A DNA stretch of 64,000 nt, taken from contig NZ_JAJHPU010000037.1 in NCBI RefSeq assembly GCF_020831405.1, positions 55,789-119,788 of the forward strand, read 5' to 3'. A program made the translations under genes and the position numbers. The notes under the pieces were generated by a model. The model made no database searches and was not told the DNA's origin. It worked only from the letters and a program-made list of their open reading frames with translations. Shown one piece after another: positions 42,834 through 53,461 of this stretch (position 1 is its first letter; each line of letters begins with the position of its first letter). This DNA comes from Pseudomonas oryzagri. GTDB lineage: Bacteria > Pseudomonadota > Gammaproteobacteria > Pseudomonadales > Pseudomonadaceae.

Positions 42834-43055
42834 TCAGTCCATATAAAGAGTGGCGATAAACAACAGCAGCCCGAGGCTCAGCGGCAACTGCCAGATGACA
42901 CGCGCAAGGGTGAGGATGAGACCGCGGCTGTCTTCGATGCGCTGAGAGACGTTGCCCAAGCTGTCGAGGACGATGGCCAGACACAGCCAGAGAAACCACA
43001 GCTTTACTCCGTACCAGAAACACAGCGAGCCAAAGCTGACCAACAAATCGCGCAT
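42834..43055 (-). CDS. Small membrane protein
   Basis: A 73-residue frame starts MRDLLVSFGSLCFWYGVKLW after a GGAGGGG site. It has two hydrophobic segments (about 8-32 and 48-70) separated by LGNVSQRIEDSRG. I do not recognise the family. It is divergent from the WYL regulator and shares its inverted-repeat promoter region. Confidence 0.55.
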   Translation of the reverse strand: MRDLLVSFGSLCFWYGVKLWFLWLCLAIVLDSLGNVSQRIEDSRGLILTLARVIWQLPLSLGLLLFIATLYMD

Positions 43056-43108
43056 GACGCCCCTCCCCGAGTGGAGTGGTATCCGGATGTTCACCAACAT
43101 GGCACCAC

Positions 43109-43131
43109 AGCGCGACACCAGGTGTCGCGCT
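43109..43131. promoter_or_regulatory. 11-1-11 inverted repeat, candidate operator of the WYL regulator
   Basis: AGCGCGACACC, a central A, then the exact reverse complement GGTGTCGCGCT. It lies 69 nt upstream of the WYL gene and 53 nt upstream of the small membrane protein gene, in their shared promoter region. Confidence 0.6.
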
Positions 43132-43200
43132 CGGGTATTAACCTTGCCGCTGATGTATCTTGATCCGCGTACCAACCACTCAGCCAAGGACGACACCACC

Positions 43201-44259
43201 ATGCCCAACGCTTCCATGCGCAGCACGCTGAGCCGTCAATGGGAACTGCTCAAAGCACTACCAGCCCGCCAGCCGGGCATTTCGGCCCTGGAACTGTCAC
43301 AGCGACTGGCCGAAGCCGGCTTCAAGGTCAGCAAGCGCACCGTCGAGCGTGATCTGGTCGAGCTATCGAACCTGTTCCCGCTGCAATGCAATGACAAGGG
43401 CACACCCTATGGCTGGTACTGGACGCCAGGCGCCACTGCCGAGCTGCCAGGCCTGACAGTGAGCGAAGCACTGACCCTGCGGATGGTCGAGGACAGCCTG
43501 CGTCCCCTCCTGCCCAGCTTCATGCTCAAGAGCCTGGAACCACGCTTTGCCCAGGCCCATCTGAAGCTGCAGGCTCTGGGACCCCAGGTACCAACAGCTC
43601 GGTGGATCGACAAGATCGCCAGCGTGCCACCGGAGCTGACTCTGCTGGCACCAGAGCTCGACGAAGCGCTGTTGGAGCAGATCCAACAGGCCCTGCTCGA
43701 TGACCGCCAGCTGCGCTGCAACTACTTCGCAGCCCACAGCAACAAAGTGCGCGAGCTGGTGCTGAATCCTCTCGCCCTGATCCAGCGCGGCAACATCACC
43801 TACCTGGCAGCGATCACCGAGCCCTACGAAGATGTCCGGCTGTATGCAGCCCATCGCTTCCAGCAGGCTGAGATTCTCGAGACTCCAAGTCGTCGTCCTG
43901 ACAGCTTCAGCCTCGACGACTACATCGCCAGAGGCGCTCTGCAATTCACCAGCCCAGGCGCAGGCCCCATCGCCTTGCAGGCCTGGATCAATGAAGACCT
44001 GGCACGACAACTACGCGAAACCCCGCTGTCCAGCGACATGGAGTTGGAGCCAGAGGAGGATGGGCACCGGCTGACCGCAACCGTGCAGGACTCCTGGCAG
44101 CTGCGCTGGTGGATGCTGTCACAGGCGGGATCCATCGCCGTGCATGAACCGGTGGCGTTACGGGAGGAATTGATCAGACAGCTGGAGGCAGGGCTGGCTG
44201 TGCATCGGGGACTCCCCAGCCTGGATAGGCATGCAGCCCACTCTCTGCACGCTCCTTGA
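43201..44259 (+). CDS. WYL-domain transcriptional regulator (BrxR-like role possible)
   Basis: The 352-residue protein has an N-terminal winged HTH (about 8-60: LLKALPARQPGISALELSQRLAEAGFKVSKRTVERDLVEL), a WYL domain (about 160-240: QLRCNYFAAHSNKVRELVLNPLALIQRGNITYLAAI) and a C-terminal WCX-like region with LRWWMLSQAGSIAVHEP. WYL proteins bind nucleic-acid-derived ligands and are common regulators of defence islands; BrxR represses BREX loci. The ATG at 43201 has AAGGAC about 10 nt upstream. It is about 2 kb from brxE and divergent, so control of BREX is plausible, not shown. Confidence 0.88.
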   Translation: MPNASMRSTLSRQWELLKALPARQPGISALELSQRLAEAGFKVSKRTVERDLVELSNLFPLQCNDKGTPYGWYWTPGATAELPGLTVSEALTLRMVEDSLRPLLPSFMLKSLEPRFAQAHLKLQALGPQVPTARWIDKIASVPPELTLLAPELDEALLEQIQQALLDDRQLRCNYFAAHSNKVRELVLNPLALIQRGNITYLAAITEPYEDVRLYAAHRFQQAEILETPSRRPDSFSLDDYIARGALQFTSPGAGPIALQAWINEDLARQLRETPLSSDMELEPEEDGHRLTATVQDSWQLRWWMLSQAGSIAVHEPVALREELIRQLEAGLAVHRGLPSLDRHAAHSLHAP

Positions 44260-44363
44260 GCCCTGCCGCCAAACAGGGCACGAGAAGAGCCGCCGCGTCA
44301 GATCAGACTCGCCCCAAAACCGTGCTGACCATCCCCGTAGACCAAGGACACCATTGTTCCTGA

Positions 44364-45397
44364 TCTAGATGTGTAAACCCAGTACGTTGTTCAGTGAAAG
44401 CGCAACGCGGCTGATCGGCGGTTTGTAGCCGAGACTGGCATGCGGTCTGTGCCAGTTGTAGTGATGCAGCCAGGCAGGCAAGTGGGCCGCTCGCTGCTCG
44501 GAGCATTCATAGCTGCGGGCGTAGGCCCACTCGCGCAAGCTCGTCTGGATAAAGCGCTCGGCCTTGCCGTTGGTGCGTGGCGTATAGGGCTTCGTGCGGA
44601 CATGCCGCAGCCCCAGGCGTCGGCACAAGCGCCGGAACGCTCTGGACCGATAGCAGGAGCCATTGTCGGTCATGACCCGCCGGAAGCGGATGCCCAGCCG
44701 GTAGTAGCGCAAGGCCTGAAGCAGGGCCCGGCAAGCGCTGGTGCCACGCTCATCCGGATGCAGGCTGGTGAAGGCCAGCCGGGAGGCATCGTCGATGGCT
44801 ACGTGGACAAACTCCCAGCCTGCACCGCCGGAGTTTTGCTGACGGTTGCCGGTGACCCGATGTCCGGGCTTCCAGAAACGGCCGAGCTTCTTGATGTCCA
44901 GATGCAGGAGGTCGCCGGGGTTGGCGTACTCGTAGCGCTCCACCGCAGGTGCCGGCTCCAGTTCAGCCAGTCGATGGAGGCCCGCTTGCTTGAGGTGACG
45001 GGCGACCGTGCTGACGGCCAGACCCAGCATCTGGGCGATCTGCCGGTAGGTCTTGCGGGACCGGCGCAGCTCGATCAACTGCTCGATCATGCTGCCCTCC
45101 GTGGCATGCGGACATGCGTGCGGGCGTGACGAGCGATCCATCAGGCCGGCTTCGCCCTCCTCACGAAAGCGCCGAAGCCACTTGTAGGCCGTGCGGACAC
45201 TCACTCCTGCGGCCTGCGCCGCGTCCTCGACACGCAGGCCGTTGAGCATGCGTTGAACCAGAAGGGCTCGACCTCGCGGGGTAAGACGGGCATGTTTATG
45301 CAGGTTCATCCGGGGCTCCTGGAAGGCTGTGTTGGTCGCGCTTCCAGAATTCCGGGAACGCCCCGGATGAACAACCTACTGAGAGATCACATCTAGA
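44364..45397. mobile_element. IS481-family insertion sequence
   Basis: Terminal inverted repeats begin TCTAGATGTG at 44364 and, reversed, end at 45397 (cacatctaga). Similarity continues inward to TTGTTCA on both sides (about 30 bp). The single transposase gene has its stop codon within the left repeat, as is usual for this family. No obvious target-site duplication is seen. Confidence 0.85.
44365..45309 (-). CDS. IS481-family transposase
   Basis: The 314-residue protein has an N-terminal HTH (about 26-46: RVEDAAQAAGVSVRTAYKWLRRF) and an rve-type integrase core with the DDE triad at D138 (LLHLDIKKL), D215 (RVMTDNGSCY) and E251 (GKAERFIQTSL). The frame appears intact, so the element may be active. 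It lies between the WYL gene and tRNA-Pro, at the edge of the accessory DNA. Confidence 0.93.
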   Translation of the reverse strand: MNLHKHARLTPRGRALLVQRMLNGLRVEDAAQAAGVSVRTAYKWLRRFREEGEAGLMDRSSRPHACPHATEGSMIEQLIELRRSRKTYRQIAQMLGLAVSTVARHLKQAGLHRLAELEPAPAVERYEYANPGDLLHLDIKKLGRFWKPGHRVTGNRQQNSGGAGWEFVHVAIDDASRLAFTSLHPDERGTSACRALLQALRYYRLGIRFRRVMTDNGSCYRSRAFRRLCRRLGLRHVRTKPYTPRTNGKAERFIQTSLREWAYARSYECSEQRAAHLPAWLHHYNWHRPHASLGYKPPISRVALSLNNVLGLHI

Positions 45398-45502
45398 GGA
45401 GTTCAGAGCTCACTCGCGGACTAACAGAACTTTTCGCTAACGGTGACCCAACGGTGACCAGAAAGGCTCATTGCACTCGGAGCCCCAGAAACAGCAGGCA
45501 TA

Positions 45503-45538
45503 AAAAAAGCTCAAGCACCGTAAGTACTTGAGCTTTTT
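45503..45538. terminator. Bidirectional terminator hairpin after tRNA-Pro
   Basis: AAAAGCTCAAG and CTTGAGCTTTT pair around an 11-13-nt loop, with A/T runs on both sides. It lies just beyond the 3' end of tRNA-Pro on the minus strand. Confidence 0.8.
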
Positions 45539-45547
45539 AGGGTTTTT

Positions 45548-45624
45548 TGGTCGGGACGGAGTGATTCGAACACTCGACCCCTTGCACCCCATGCAAGTGC
45601 GCTACCGGGCTGCGCTACGCCCCG
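45548..45624 (-). tRNA. tRNA-Pro (GGG)
   Basis: A 77-nt cloverleaf including CCA: acceptor CGGGGCG pairs with CGTCCCG (one G-U), D-arm GCGC..GCGC, anticodon stem CTTGC/GCAAG around loop ATGGGGT (anticodon GGG), and T-loop TTCGAAT. It follows the merR gene, as in other pseudomonads. Confidence 0.95.
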
Positions 45625-45698
45625 ACATGTTTACGGTTACCCGAAAACGAGATGGACTATACCCTAAGCATCTGAATTGTGGAAGTTTTTTTTGCGTT

Positions 45699-46061
45699 TC
45701 AGTGTGGTCTGCGAAGGATGTGGAGGACCTCCTCCAGTTCGGCGATCATCTGGCGGATCAACTGGTGGTACTGGCTGCTGTCATCGCGGACTGCTTCGCC
45801 GGACAGACGCTGGCGCGCCCCGCCGATGGTGAAGCCTTGGTCGTAGAGCAAGGCGCGGATCTGGCGGATCAGCAGGACATCCTGATGCTGGTAGTAGCGA
45901 CGATTGCCGCGGCGCTTGGCCGGGTTCAGCTGGGGGAATTCCTGCTCCCAGTAACGCAGGACATGCGGTTTGACCGCACACAGCTCGCTCACCTCACCGA
46001 TGGTGAAGTAGCGCTTGCCGGGGATGGGCGGCAGTTCGCCGTCAGGACTTGGTTCCCGCAT
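45699..46061 (-). CDS. MerR-family regulator next to ihfA
   Basis: The 120-residue protein has a Mer[61 protein letters not shown] (about 16-72), then a coiled-coil tail. It lacks an effector-binding domain, so its signal is unknown. It overlaps ihfA by 20 nt and is a conserved neighbour of pheT-ihfA in pseudomonads. Confidence 0.92.
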   Translation of the reverse strand: MREPSPDGELPPIPGKRYFTIGEVSELCAVKPHVLRYWEQEFPQLNPAKRRGNRRYYQHQDVLLIRQIRALLYDQGFTIGGARQRLSGEAVRDDSSQYHQLIRQMIAELEEVLHILRRPH

Positions 46062-46344
46062 GGGCTTCGACTCGCGCTTTGAGCTTCTGCCCGGGACGGA
46101 AGGTAACCACGCGACGGGCGGTGATGGGAATCTCCTCGCCCGTCTTGGGATTGCGGCCGGGTCGCTGGCGCTTGTCGCGCAGGTCGAAGTTGCCGAAGCC
46201 GGACAACTTGACCTGCTCGTTGTGTTCCAACGCCTGACGAATTTCCTCGAAGAACAGCTCGACCAACTCCTTGGCTTCCCGCTTGTTCAGGCCCAACTCC
46301 TCATGGAGGCGTTCGGCGATCTCGGCTTTCGTCAGGGCCTTCAT
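46042..46344 (-). CDS. ihfA: Integration host factor subunit alpha
   Basis: The 100-residue protein begins [29 protein letters not shown] and has the DNA-binding arm [30 protein letters not shown]. It is the alpha partner of the IHF heterodimer that bends DNA. It starts 3 nt after the pheT stop, the classic pheST-ihfA order. Confidence 0.98.
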   Translation of the reverse strand: MKALTKAEIAERLHEELGLNKREAKELVELFFEEIRQALEHNEQVKLSGFGNFDLRDKRQRPGRNPKTGEEIPITARRVVTFRPGQKLKARVEAHAGTKS

Positions 46345-46347
46345 ACG

Positions 46348-48726
46348 CTACTTCCTTAACGTGGCTTGGAACCGCTCTCCCAGTGAAGCAATGATCCTCT
46401 GCAGATTTTCATTGACTTCTTCGTCATTAAGAGTGCGCGATGGATGCTGCCAGGTCAAGCCGACTGCCACACTTTTGCTATGTGGATCAATACCTTTGCC
46501 CTGATAGACGTCGAACAGACGGAGGTCGGTGAGGTGCTCGCCGGCCTGCGCGCGGATGTCGTCCAGCATGCTTTGCGCCGGTACCTCGCGACCGACCAGC
46601 AGGGCCAGGTCGCGACGCACTTCGGGGAAGCGCGACAGCTCGCGGAACTGCGGCAGACGACCGGCGGCCACCTCGGCCAGCACCAGCTCGAACAGGTAAA
46701 CCGGCTGCTCGAGGTCCAGCGCCTTGGCCAGTTCCGGGTGCAGCGCCCCCAGGAAACCGACCAGCTGGCCGTCGCGCTCGATGCGCGCGGTCTGTCCCGG
46801 ATGCAGGGCCGGATGCTCGCCGGCGACGAAGGTAAAGGCGGAGCCGGCGCCGGCGTAGCCGAGCAGAGCCTCGACGTCGGCCTTGAGGTCGTAGAAGTCC
46901 ACCGTCTCGCGGCCGTTGGCCCAGGCTTCCGGCTGGCGGCTGCCGCAGATCACGCCGGCGAGCATGCTTTCCTGCTTGAGCTCGTCGAGCTGGCCAACGA
47001 AACGCAGGCCGGATTCGAACAGGCGTACGCGGCTCTGCTGGCGGTTGAGATTGTGCTGCAGCGCCTTGACCAGGCCCGGCCACAGCGAAGCGCGCATGGC
47101 GGCCAGATCGGCGGAGATCGGGTTGGCCAGCGTCAGCGGTTGCACGCCCGGGTGGAACAGCTCGAACCACTTCGGATCGATGAAGCTGAAGGTGACCGCT
47201 TCCTGGTAGCCGCGGGCGACCAGCAGGCGGCGCAGCTGGCCGAGCTCGGCACGCGTCTCGCTCTGTGGCTGCGGCGCCAGGCGGGCCTGCGGGTAGCGCA
47301 CCGGCAGACGGTTGTAGCCGTACAGGCGGGCCAGTTCCTCGATCAGATCGACCTCGATGGACAGGTCGAAACGATGGCTGGGAATCTCCACCTGCCACTG
47401 CCCTGCCCCGCTGGCGGCGATCTTGAGGCCCAGGGCGACGAGCAGACGTTCGACTTCGGCAGCCGGCAGTTCGAGACCGAGCATCTGCTCGATACGCTCG
47501 GCGCGCAGGGTGACCGGTGCGACCTGCGGCAGGTCGGTCTGGCTGACCGCCTCGATGATCGGCCCCGGCTCGCCGCCGACGATTTCCAGCAGCAGCGCGG
47601 TGGCGCGCTCCATGGCCTCGCGGGCCAGCTGCGAGTCGACGCCGCGCTCGAAGCGATGCGACGCATCGGTGTGCAAGCCGTAGGAGCGGGCCTTGCCGGC
47701 GATGGCGATGGTGTCGAAGAAGGCGCTCTCGAGGAACAGGTCGCGGGTGCCGGCGGCGACGCCGCTGTGCTCGCCGCCCATCACGCCGGCGATGGCCAGG
47801 GCGCGCTCATGGTCGGCGATCACCAGGGTGTCGGGACGCAGTTCGACTTCCTGGCCGTCCAGCAACACCAGCTTCTCGCCGGCCTCGGCCATGCGCACGC
47901 GAACGCCGCCCTTGATCTCGGCGAGATCGAAGGCGTGCATCGGCTGGCCCAGCTCAAGCATTACGTAGTTGGTGACATCGACCGCCGGATCGATGGCGCG
48001 CACGTCGGAACGGCGCAGGCGCTCGACCATCCACAGCGGGGTCGGGCGCGACAGGTCGACGTTGCGGATCACCCGGCCGAGGTAGCGCGGGCAAGCCTGG
48101 GATGCCAGCACCTCGACGCTGCGCACCTCGTCGTGCACCGCCGGCACGGCAGCGATGGCCGGACGGCTGACCGGGGCGTCGTACAGGGCGCCGACTTCGC
48201 GGGCGAGTCCAGCCACCGACAGGCAGTCGCCGCGGTTCGGGGTCAGGTCGACCTCGATGCTGGCGTCGTCGAGATTGAGGTAGCTGCGGATGTCCTCACC
48301 GACCGGCGCATCGGCGGCCAGTTCGAACAGACCGGAATTGTCGTCGCTGATCTGCAGCTCGGTGGCCGAGCACAGCATGCCGAAGGATTCGACACCCCGC
48401 AGCTTGGCCTTCTTGATCTTGAAGTCGCCCGGCAGTTCGGCGCCGAGCATGGCGAAGGGGATCTTGATCCCCGGACGGGCGTTGGGCGCGCCGCAAACCA
48501 CCTGGAAGGTCTCGCTGCCGTTGCTCACCTGGCAGACGCGCAGCTTGTCGGCGTCCGGGTGCTGTTCGGCGGAAATGATTTCGCCAACCACCACGCCGGT
48601 GAAGATGCCGGCGGCGGGGGTGACGCTGTCCACCTCGAGGCCGGCCATCGACAGGCGGGCCACCAGTTCATCGCGCGACACCTGCGGGTTGACCCAGGTG
48701 CGCAGCCATTGTTCGCTGAATTTCAT
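46348..48726 (-). CDS. pheT: Phenylalanyl-tRNA synthetase beta subunit
   Basis: The 792-residue protein has the N-terminal tRNA-binding (EMAP-like) domain (about 40-150: TGVVVGEIISAEQHPDADKLRVCQV), the B3/B4 editing region, B5 domains, the synthetase-like core (about 475-680) and the C-terminal anticodon-binding fold (FREVRR-type SRFPEVRRDLALLV). Length matches the family. It follows pheS by 33 nt. Confidence 0.98.
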   Translation of the reverse strand: MKFSEQWLRTWVNPQVSRDELVARLSMAGLEVDSVTPAAGIFTGVVVGEIISAEQHPDADKLRVCQVSNGSETFQVVCGAPNARPGIKIPFAMLGAELPGDFKIKKAKLRGVESFGMLCSATELQISDDNSGLFELAADAPVGEDIRSYLNLDDASIEVDLTPNRGDCLSVAGLAREVGALYDAPVSRPAIAAVPAVHDEVRSVEVLASQACPRYLGRVIRNVDLSRPTPLWMVERLRRSDVRAIDPAVDVTNYVMLELGQPMHAFDLAEIKGGVRVRMAEAGEKLVLLDGQEVELRPDTLVIADHERALAIAGVMGGEHSGVAAGTRDLFLESAFFDTIAIAGKARSYGLHTDASHRFERGVDSQLAREAMERATALLLEIVGGEPGPIIEAVSQTDLPQVAPVTLRAERIEQMLGLELPAAEVERLLVALGLKIAASGAGQWQVEIPSHRFDLSIEVDLIEELARLYGYNRLPVRYPQARLAPQPQSETRAELGQLRRLLVARGYQEAVTFSFIDPKWFELFHPGVQPLTLANPISADLAAMRASLWPGLVKALQHNLNRQQSRVRLFESGLRFVGQLDELKQESMLAGVICGSRQPEAWANGRETVDFYDLKADVEALLGYAGAGSAFTFVAGEHPALHPGQTARIERDGQLVGFLGALHPELAKALDLEQPVYLFELVLAEVAAGRLPQFRELSRFPEVRRDLALLVGREVPAQSMLDDIRAQAGEHLTDLRLFDVYQGKGIDPHSKSVAVGLTWQHPSRTLNDEEVNENLQRIIASLGERFQATLRK

Positions 48727-48759
48727 CCTGTTCTCCTGAAAGCGGGTTGACCGTTCGAC

Positions 48760-49872
<1,113 letters not shown>

Positions 49873-50229
49873 TTAGGCCAGAACGGCTTTGGCTTTCTCG
49901 ACAATCGCAGCAAACGCCGCTTTTTCGTTCACTGCCAGATCGGCCAGAACCTTACGGTCGATCTCGATGGCGGCCTTCTTCAGACCAGCGATCAGACGGC
50001 TGTAGGACAGACCGTTGATGCGCGCACCCGCGTTGATACGGGCGATCCACAGAGCGCGGAACTGGCGCTTCTTCTGACGGCGGTCACGGTAGGCGTACTG
50101 GCCGGCCTTGATCACCGCCTGCTTGGCAACGCGGAATACGCGCGAACGCGCACCGTAGTAGCCCTTGGCGAGTTTCAGAATTTTCTTGTGACGACGACGA
50201 GCGATAACGCCACGCTTGACACGAGCCAT
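49873..50229 (-). CDS. rplT: 50S ribosomal protein L20
   Basis: The 118-residue basic protein begins [30 protein letters not shown], the invariant L20 start. It lies 31 nt after rpmI in the infC-rpmI-rplT operon. Confidence 0.99.
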   Translation of the reverse strand: MARVKRGVIARRRHKKILKLAKGYYGARSRVFRVAKQAVIKAGQYAYRDRRQKKRQFRALWIARINAGARINGLSYSRLIAGLKKAAIEIDRKVLADLAVNEKAAFAAIVEKAKAVLA

Positions 50230-50260
50230 GCTTTAGAACCTCTTGATTATCTTGACCGGA

Positions 50261-50455
50261 TTAACGAACGCGCAGCATGCGCTCTACTTTGGCGACGTCG
50301 GATGCATGCATCAGCGAGGTGCCGCGCAGCTGACGCTTACGCTTGGTAGTCATCTTGGTCAGGATGTGGCTCTTGAAAGCGTGCTTGTGCTTGAAGCCGT
50401 TAGCAGTGGCCTTGAAACGCTTCTTGGCACCGCTCTTGGTTTTCATCTTTGGCAT
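50261..50455 (-). CDS. rpmI: 50S ribosomal protein L35
   Basis: From the ATG at 50455 the protein has 64 residues, [20 protein letters not shown]..., the normal L35 sequence and length. The open frame continues 13 codons upstream, but those residues are not part of the family. Confidence 0.99.
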   Translation of the reverse strand: MPKMKTKSGAKKRFKATANGFKHKHAFKSHILTKMTTKRKRQLRGTSLMHASDVAKVERMLRVR

Positions 50456-50515
50456 GTTTGGTACTCCGCATTCATTGATTACACATAACCACAAGGCCTG
50501 CCAGTGCCCTGGAGG

Positions 50516-51064
50516 TTACTTACGCTTCTTGGGAGCGATGACCATCATCAGCTGGCGTCCTTCCAGCTTCGGATGCTGTTCGACGGTGCCGTATTCGGCG
50601 AGGTCGACTTCGACCCGCTTCAACAGCTCCATGCCCAGATCCTGGTGGGCCATCTCACGGCCGCGGAATCGCAAGGATACCTTGGCCTTGTCCCCATCAT
50701 TAAGGAAACGTATCAGGTTGCGTAGTTTTACCTGATAATCCCCTTCTTCCGTGCCAGGACGGAACTTTACTTCCTTGACTTGTGCCTGCTTCTGGTTCTT
50801 CTTCGCCTCGGCAGCCTGCTTCTTCTTTTCGAACAGGTGTTTGCCGTAATCCATGATCCGGCATACGGGCGGAACCGCGTCAGCAACGATCTCAACCAGG
50901 TCGAGTTTGGCTTCTTCGGCAGCCTGCAAGGCCTCGTTGAGAGAAACCACGCCGACCTGCTGACCATCCACCCCGATCAGGCGGACTTCGCGAGCGGTGA
51001 TGTTTTCGTTGATCGGGGGCCGGGACTGGACTCGCCTGTCTTGTCTCATGTCGCGCTGCTTAAT
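50516..51064 (-). CDS. infC: Translation initiation factor IF-3 (AUU start)
   Basis: IF-3 with the N-domain [26 protein letters not shown], a linker with [26 protein letters not shown] and C-domain [19 protein letters not shown]. The first ATG (51049) has no Shine-Dalgarno site. An in-frame ATT at 51064 has GGAG 8 nt upstream and gives 182 residues, the usual length. AUU starts are known for infC, where IF-3 represses its own translation. It starts 18 nt after thrS. Confidence 0.95.
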   Translation of the reverse strand: MKQRDMRQDRRVQSRPPINENITAREVRLIGVDGQQVGVVSLNEALQAAEEAKLDLVEIVADAVPPVCRIMDYGKHLFEKKKQAAEAKKNQKQAQVKEVKFRPGTEEGDYQVKLRNLIRFLNDGDKAKVSLRFRGREMAHQDLGMELLKRVEVDLAEYGTVEQHPKLEGRQLMMVIAPKKRK

Positions 51065-51082
51065 AGTGATTACTCCGAAAGG

Positions 51083-52993
51083 TTACCGACCACGCCGGGA
51101 AACGGCCTCGGCCAGCAGATTCTGGAACTCGCCTACGGTCATGGAGCCCAGATCCTGTCCATCGCGCGTACGGACGGCGACGGTCTGCGATTCGACTTCG
51201 CGATCCCCGATAACCAGCAGGTAGGGAACCTTGAGCAAAGTATGCTCGCGGATTTTAAAGCCGATTTTCTCGTTTCTCAAGTCAGCCTTGGCACGATATC
51301 CGCTTTCCTCGAGCGCGCCGGCCACCTGGGCGGCAAATTCGCCCTGCTTGTCGGTGATGTTCAGCACCACCGCCTGAGTCGGTGCCAGCCAGGCCGGGAA
51401 CGAACCCTCGTAGTGCTCGATGAGGATGCCGATGAAACGCTCGAAGGAGCCCAGCACCGCGCGGTGCAACATCACCGGGTGCTTGCGGCTGTTGTCTTCG
51501 CTGACGTACTCGGCACCCAGGCGGATCGGCAGGTTGAAGTCGAGCTGCAGGGTGCCGCACTGCCAGACGCGACCGAGGCAGTCCTTCAGGGAAAACTCGA
51601 TCTTCGGACCATAGAAGGCGCCCTCGCCCGGTTGCAGCTCCCACGGCAGCCCGGCGTTGTCCAACGCCGACTGCAGGGCGGCCTCGGCGCGATCCCACAG
51701 CTCGTCGGAGCCGACGCGCTTCTCAGGACGGGTCGACAGCTTGAGCTGGATATCCTTGAAGCCGAAGTCGGAGTAGACATCGAGGGTCAGCTTGATGAAG
51801 GCCGCCGCCTCGTCCTGCATCTGACCTTCGGTGCAGAAGATGTGCGCATCGTCCTGAACGAAGGCGCGCACGCGCATGATGCCGTGCAGGGAGCCGGACG
51901 GCTCGTTGCGGTGGCAGGCACCGAACTCGGCCAGGCGCATCGGCAGCTCGCGGTAGCTCTTCAGCCCCTGGTTGAACACCTGCACGTGACACGGGCAGTT
52001 CATCGGCTTGACCGCATAGTCGCGGCTTTCCGACTCGGTGGTGAACATCAGGTCGCCGTAGTTGGCCCAGTGACCGGATTTCTCCCACAGCACGCGATCG
52101 ACCACCTGCGGAGTCTTGATCTCCAGATAGCCGTTCTGGCGCTGCACACGACGCATGTACTGCTCGAGCACCTGGTACAGGGTCCAGCCATTGGGGTGCC
52201 AGAACACCATGCCGGGAGCTTCTTCCTGGGTGTGGAACAGGTCGAGACGCTTGCCGATCTTGCGGTGATCGCGCTTCTCGGCTTCCTCCAGGCGATGCAG
52301 GTAATCCTTGAGGTCCTGCTTGTTGCCCCAGCAGGTGCCGTAGATACGCTGCAGCATCTTGTTCTTCGAGTCGCCGCGCCAGTAGGCGCCGGCCACCTTC
52401 ATCAGCTTGAACGCTTGCAGCTTGCCGGTGGACGGTACGTGCGGACCGCGGCACAGGTCGATGAAATCGCCCTGCCGGTAGAAGGACAGCTGCTGATCGC
52501 CCGGGATCGCCTCGATGATCTCGACCTTGTACTTCTCGCCGAGCTTGTCGAAGAAGGCCACCGCCTCGTCGCGCGACATCAGCGAGCGACTGACCTGAAA
52601 ATCGGCCTTGGCCAACTCGTACATCTTCGCCTCGATCTTCTCGAGATCCTCGCTGGTGAAGGGACGCTCGCAGTCGAAGTCGTAGTAGAAACCGTCGTTG
52701 ACCACCGGACCGATAGTGACCTGGGTACCGGGGAACAGCTCCTGCACGGCCATGGCCATCAAGTGGGCACAGGAGTGACGCAGGACGTCGACGCCCTCCG
52801 CATCCCGGGCGGTGATGATCGACAGCGCGACGTCGCCTTCGATGACATGCGAGGTATCCACCAACTGGCCGTCAATCTTGCCGGCCAGAGCGGCCTTGGC
52901 CAGACCGGCACCGATGGACTGGGCAACCTCGGCCACGCTGACCGGCTGCTCGAACGAACGCTGACTACCGTCGGGAAGAGTAACGATGGGCAT
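51083..52993 (-). CDS. thrS: Threonyl-tRNA synthetase
   Basis: From the ATG at 52993 (AGGAGG 6 nt upstream) the protein has 636 residues. Domains in order: TGS ([17 protein letters not shown]), the editing domain (about 65-240, with [16 protein letters not shown]), the class II core with zinc-site [10 protein letters not shown] and [17 protein letters not shown], and the C-terminal anticodon-binding domain. The open frame upstream of 52993 is not family sequence. Confidence 0.98.
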   Translation of the reverse strand: MPIVTLPDGSQRSFEQPVSVAEVAQSIGAGLAKAALAGKIDGQLVDTSHVIEGDVALSIITARDAEGVDVLRHSCAHLMAMAVQELFPGTQVTIGPVVNDGFYYDFDCERPFTSEDLEKIEAKMYELAKADFQVSRSLMSRDEAVAFFDKLGEKYKVEIIEAIPGDQQLSFYRQGDFIDLCRGPHVPSTGKLQAFKLMKVAGAYWRGDSKNKMLQRIYGTCWGNKQDLKDYLHRLEEAEKRDHRKIGKRLDLFHTQEEAPGMVFWHPNGWTLYQVLEQYMRRVQRQNGYLEIKTPQVVDRVLWEKSGHWANYGDLMFTTESESRDYAVKPMNCPCHVQVFNQGLKSYRELPMRLAEFGACHRNEPSGSLHGIMRVRAFVQDDAHIFCTEGQMQDEAAAFIKLTLDVYSDFGFKDIQLKLSTRPEKRVGSDELWDRAEAALQSALDNAGLPWELQPGEGAFYGPKIEFSLKDCLGRVWQCGTLQLDFNLPIRLGAEYVSEDNSRKHPVMLHRAVLGSFERFIGILIEHYEGSFPAWLAPTQAVVLNITDKQGEFAAQVAGALEESGYRAKADLRNEKIGFKIREHTLLKVPYLLVIGDREVESQTVAVRTRDGQDLGSMTVGEFQNLLAEAVSRRGR

Positions 52994-53083
52994 GGCGCCT
53001 CCTCTCTCAGTGGTGACCCCTACCAAAGGCCACATGGGGTGGGATGAGCCAGTAAGCGGCGCCCGGCGGGAAAACTGCCTCAC

Positions 53084-53461
53084 GATGGCAGGACCTAAGA
53101 TGGCCTTCCCGGCACTCGGGCGGAGATCACTGGAAAAATAAGCCCGCCATCGTTTCAGAAAAGCCGGACAGGCGCAAGGTAAAGCGCCAAACAGAAGACC
53201 ATTACCTCTCCCGCCCAGACAATAGCCGAACCCTGCGGGAATCGAGCCAGGTAATCGGATAAAGGGGAGACACGCCTTTGGGACTCGCTCCCCTACGAGC
53301 GAGGAAGCCCCATAGCCCCATCAATATCGGGCTTTTCAGGACGATGCAGGCATTCGAGATACTCATGCGATTGCCCACTGATCGGGGCAAATTGACAACC
53401 CCTCAACCAAGAGTAATTTGGCTTTCGTGGCAGGTTGTGGCTCGTTACGGGCGAGGCATGC
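53084..53461. other. Intergenic region between thrS and the metallopeptidase gene
   Basis: No convincing gene. It holds CTCGCTC/GAGCGAG (53284-53303, 6-nt loop) and AAGCCC...GGGCTTTT (53305-53336). These hairpins could belong to the thrS leader on the minus strand or end an upstream transcript. A 15-codon frame with a GAGAGG site near 53207 (minus) contains no Thr codon, so it is not an obvious thrS leader peptide. Confidence 0.4.

Noticed and set aside
43363..44010. Open frame of 215 codons on the minus strand
   Set aside because: It is antisense to the WYL regulator, whose HTH and WYL domains are evident.
45398..45502. Possible integrase gene or attachment repeat beside tRNA-Pro
   Set aside because: Only about 100 nt remain between the IS481 end and the tRNA terminator; no integrase motif and no copy of the tRNA 3' end were found in the window.
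53190..53340. Hairpins and a 15-codon frame considered as a thrS attenuator
   Set aside because: The short peptide has no Thr codon and no stem is positioned as a clear terminator/antiterminator pair.
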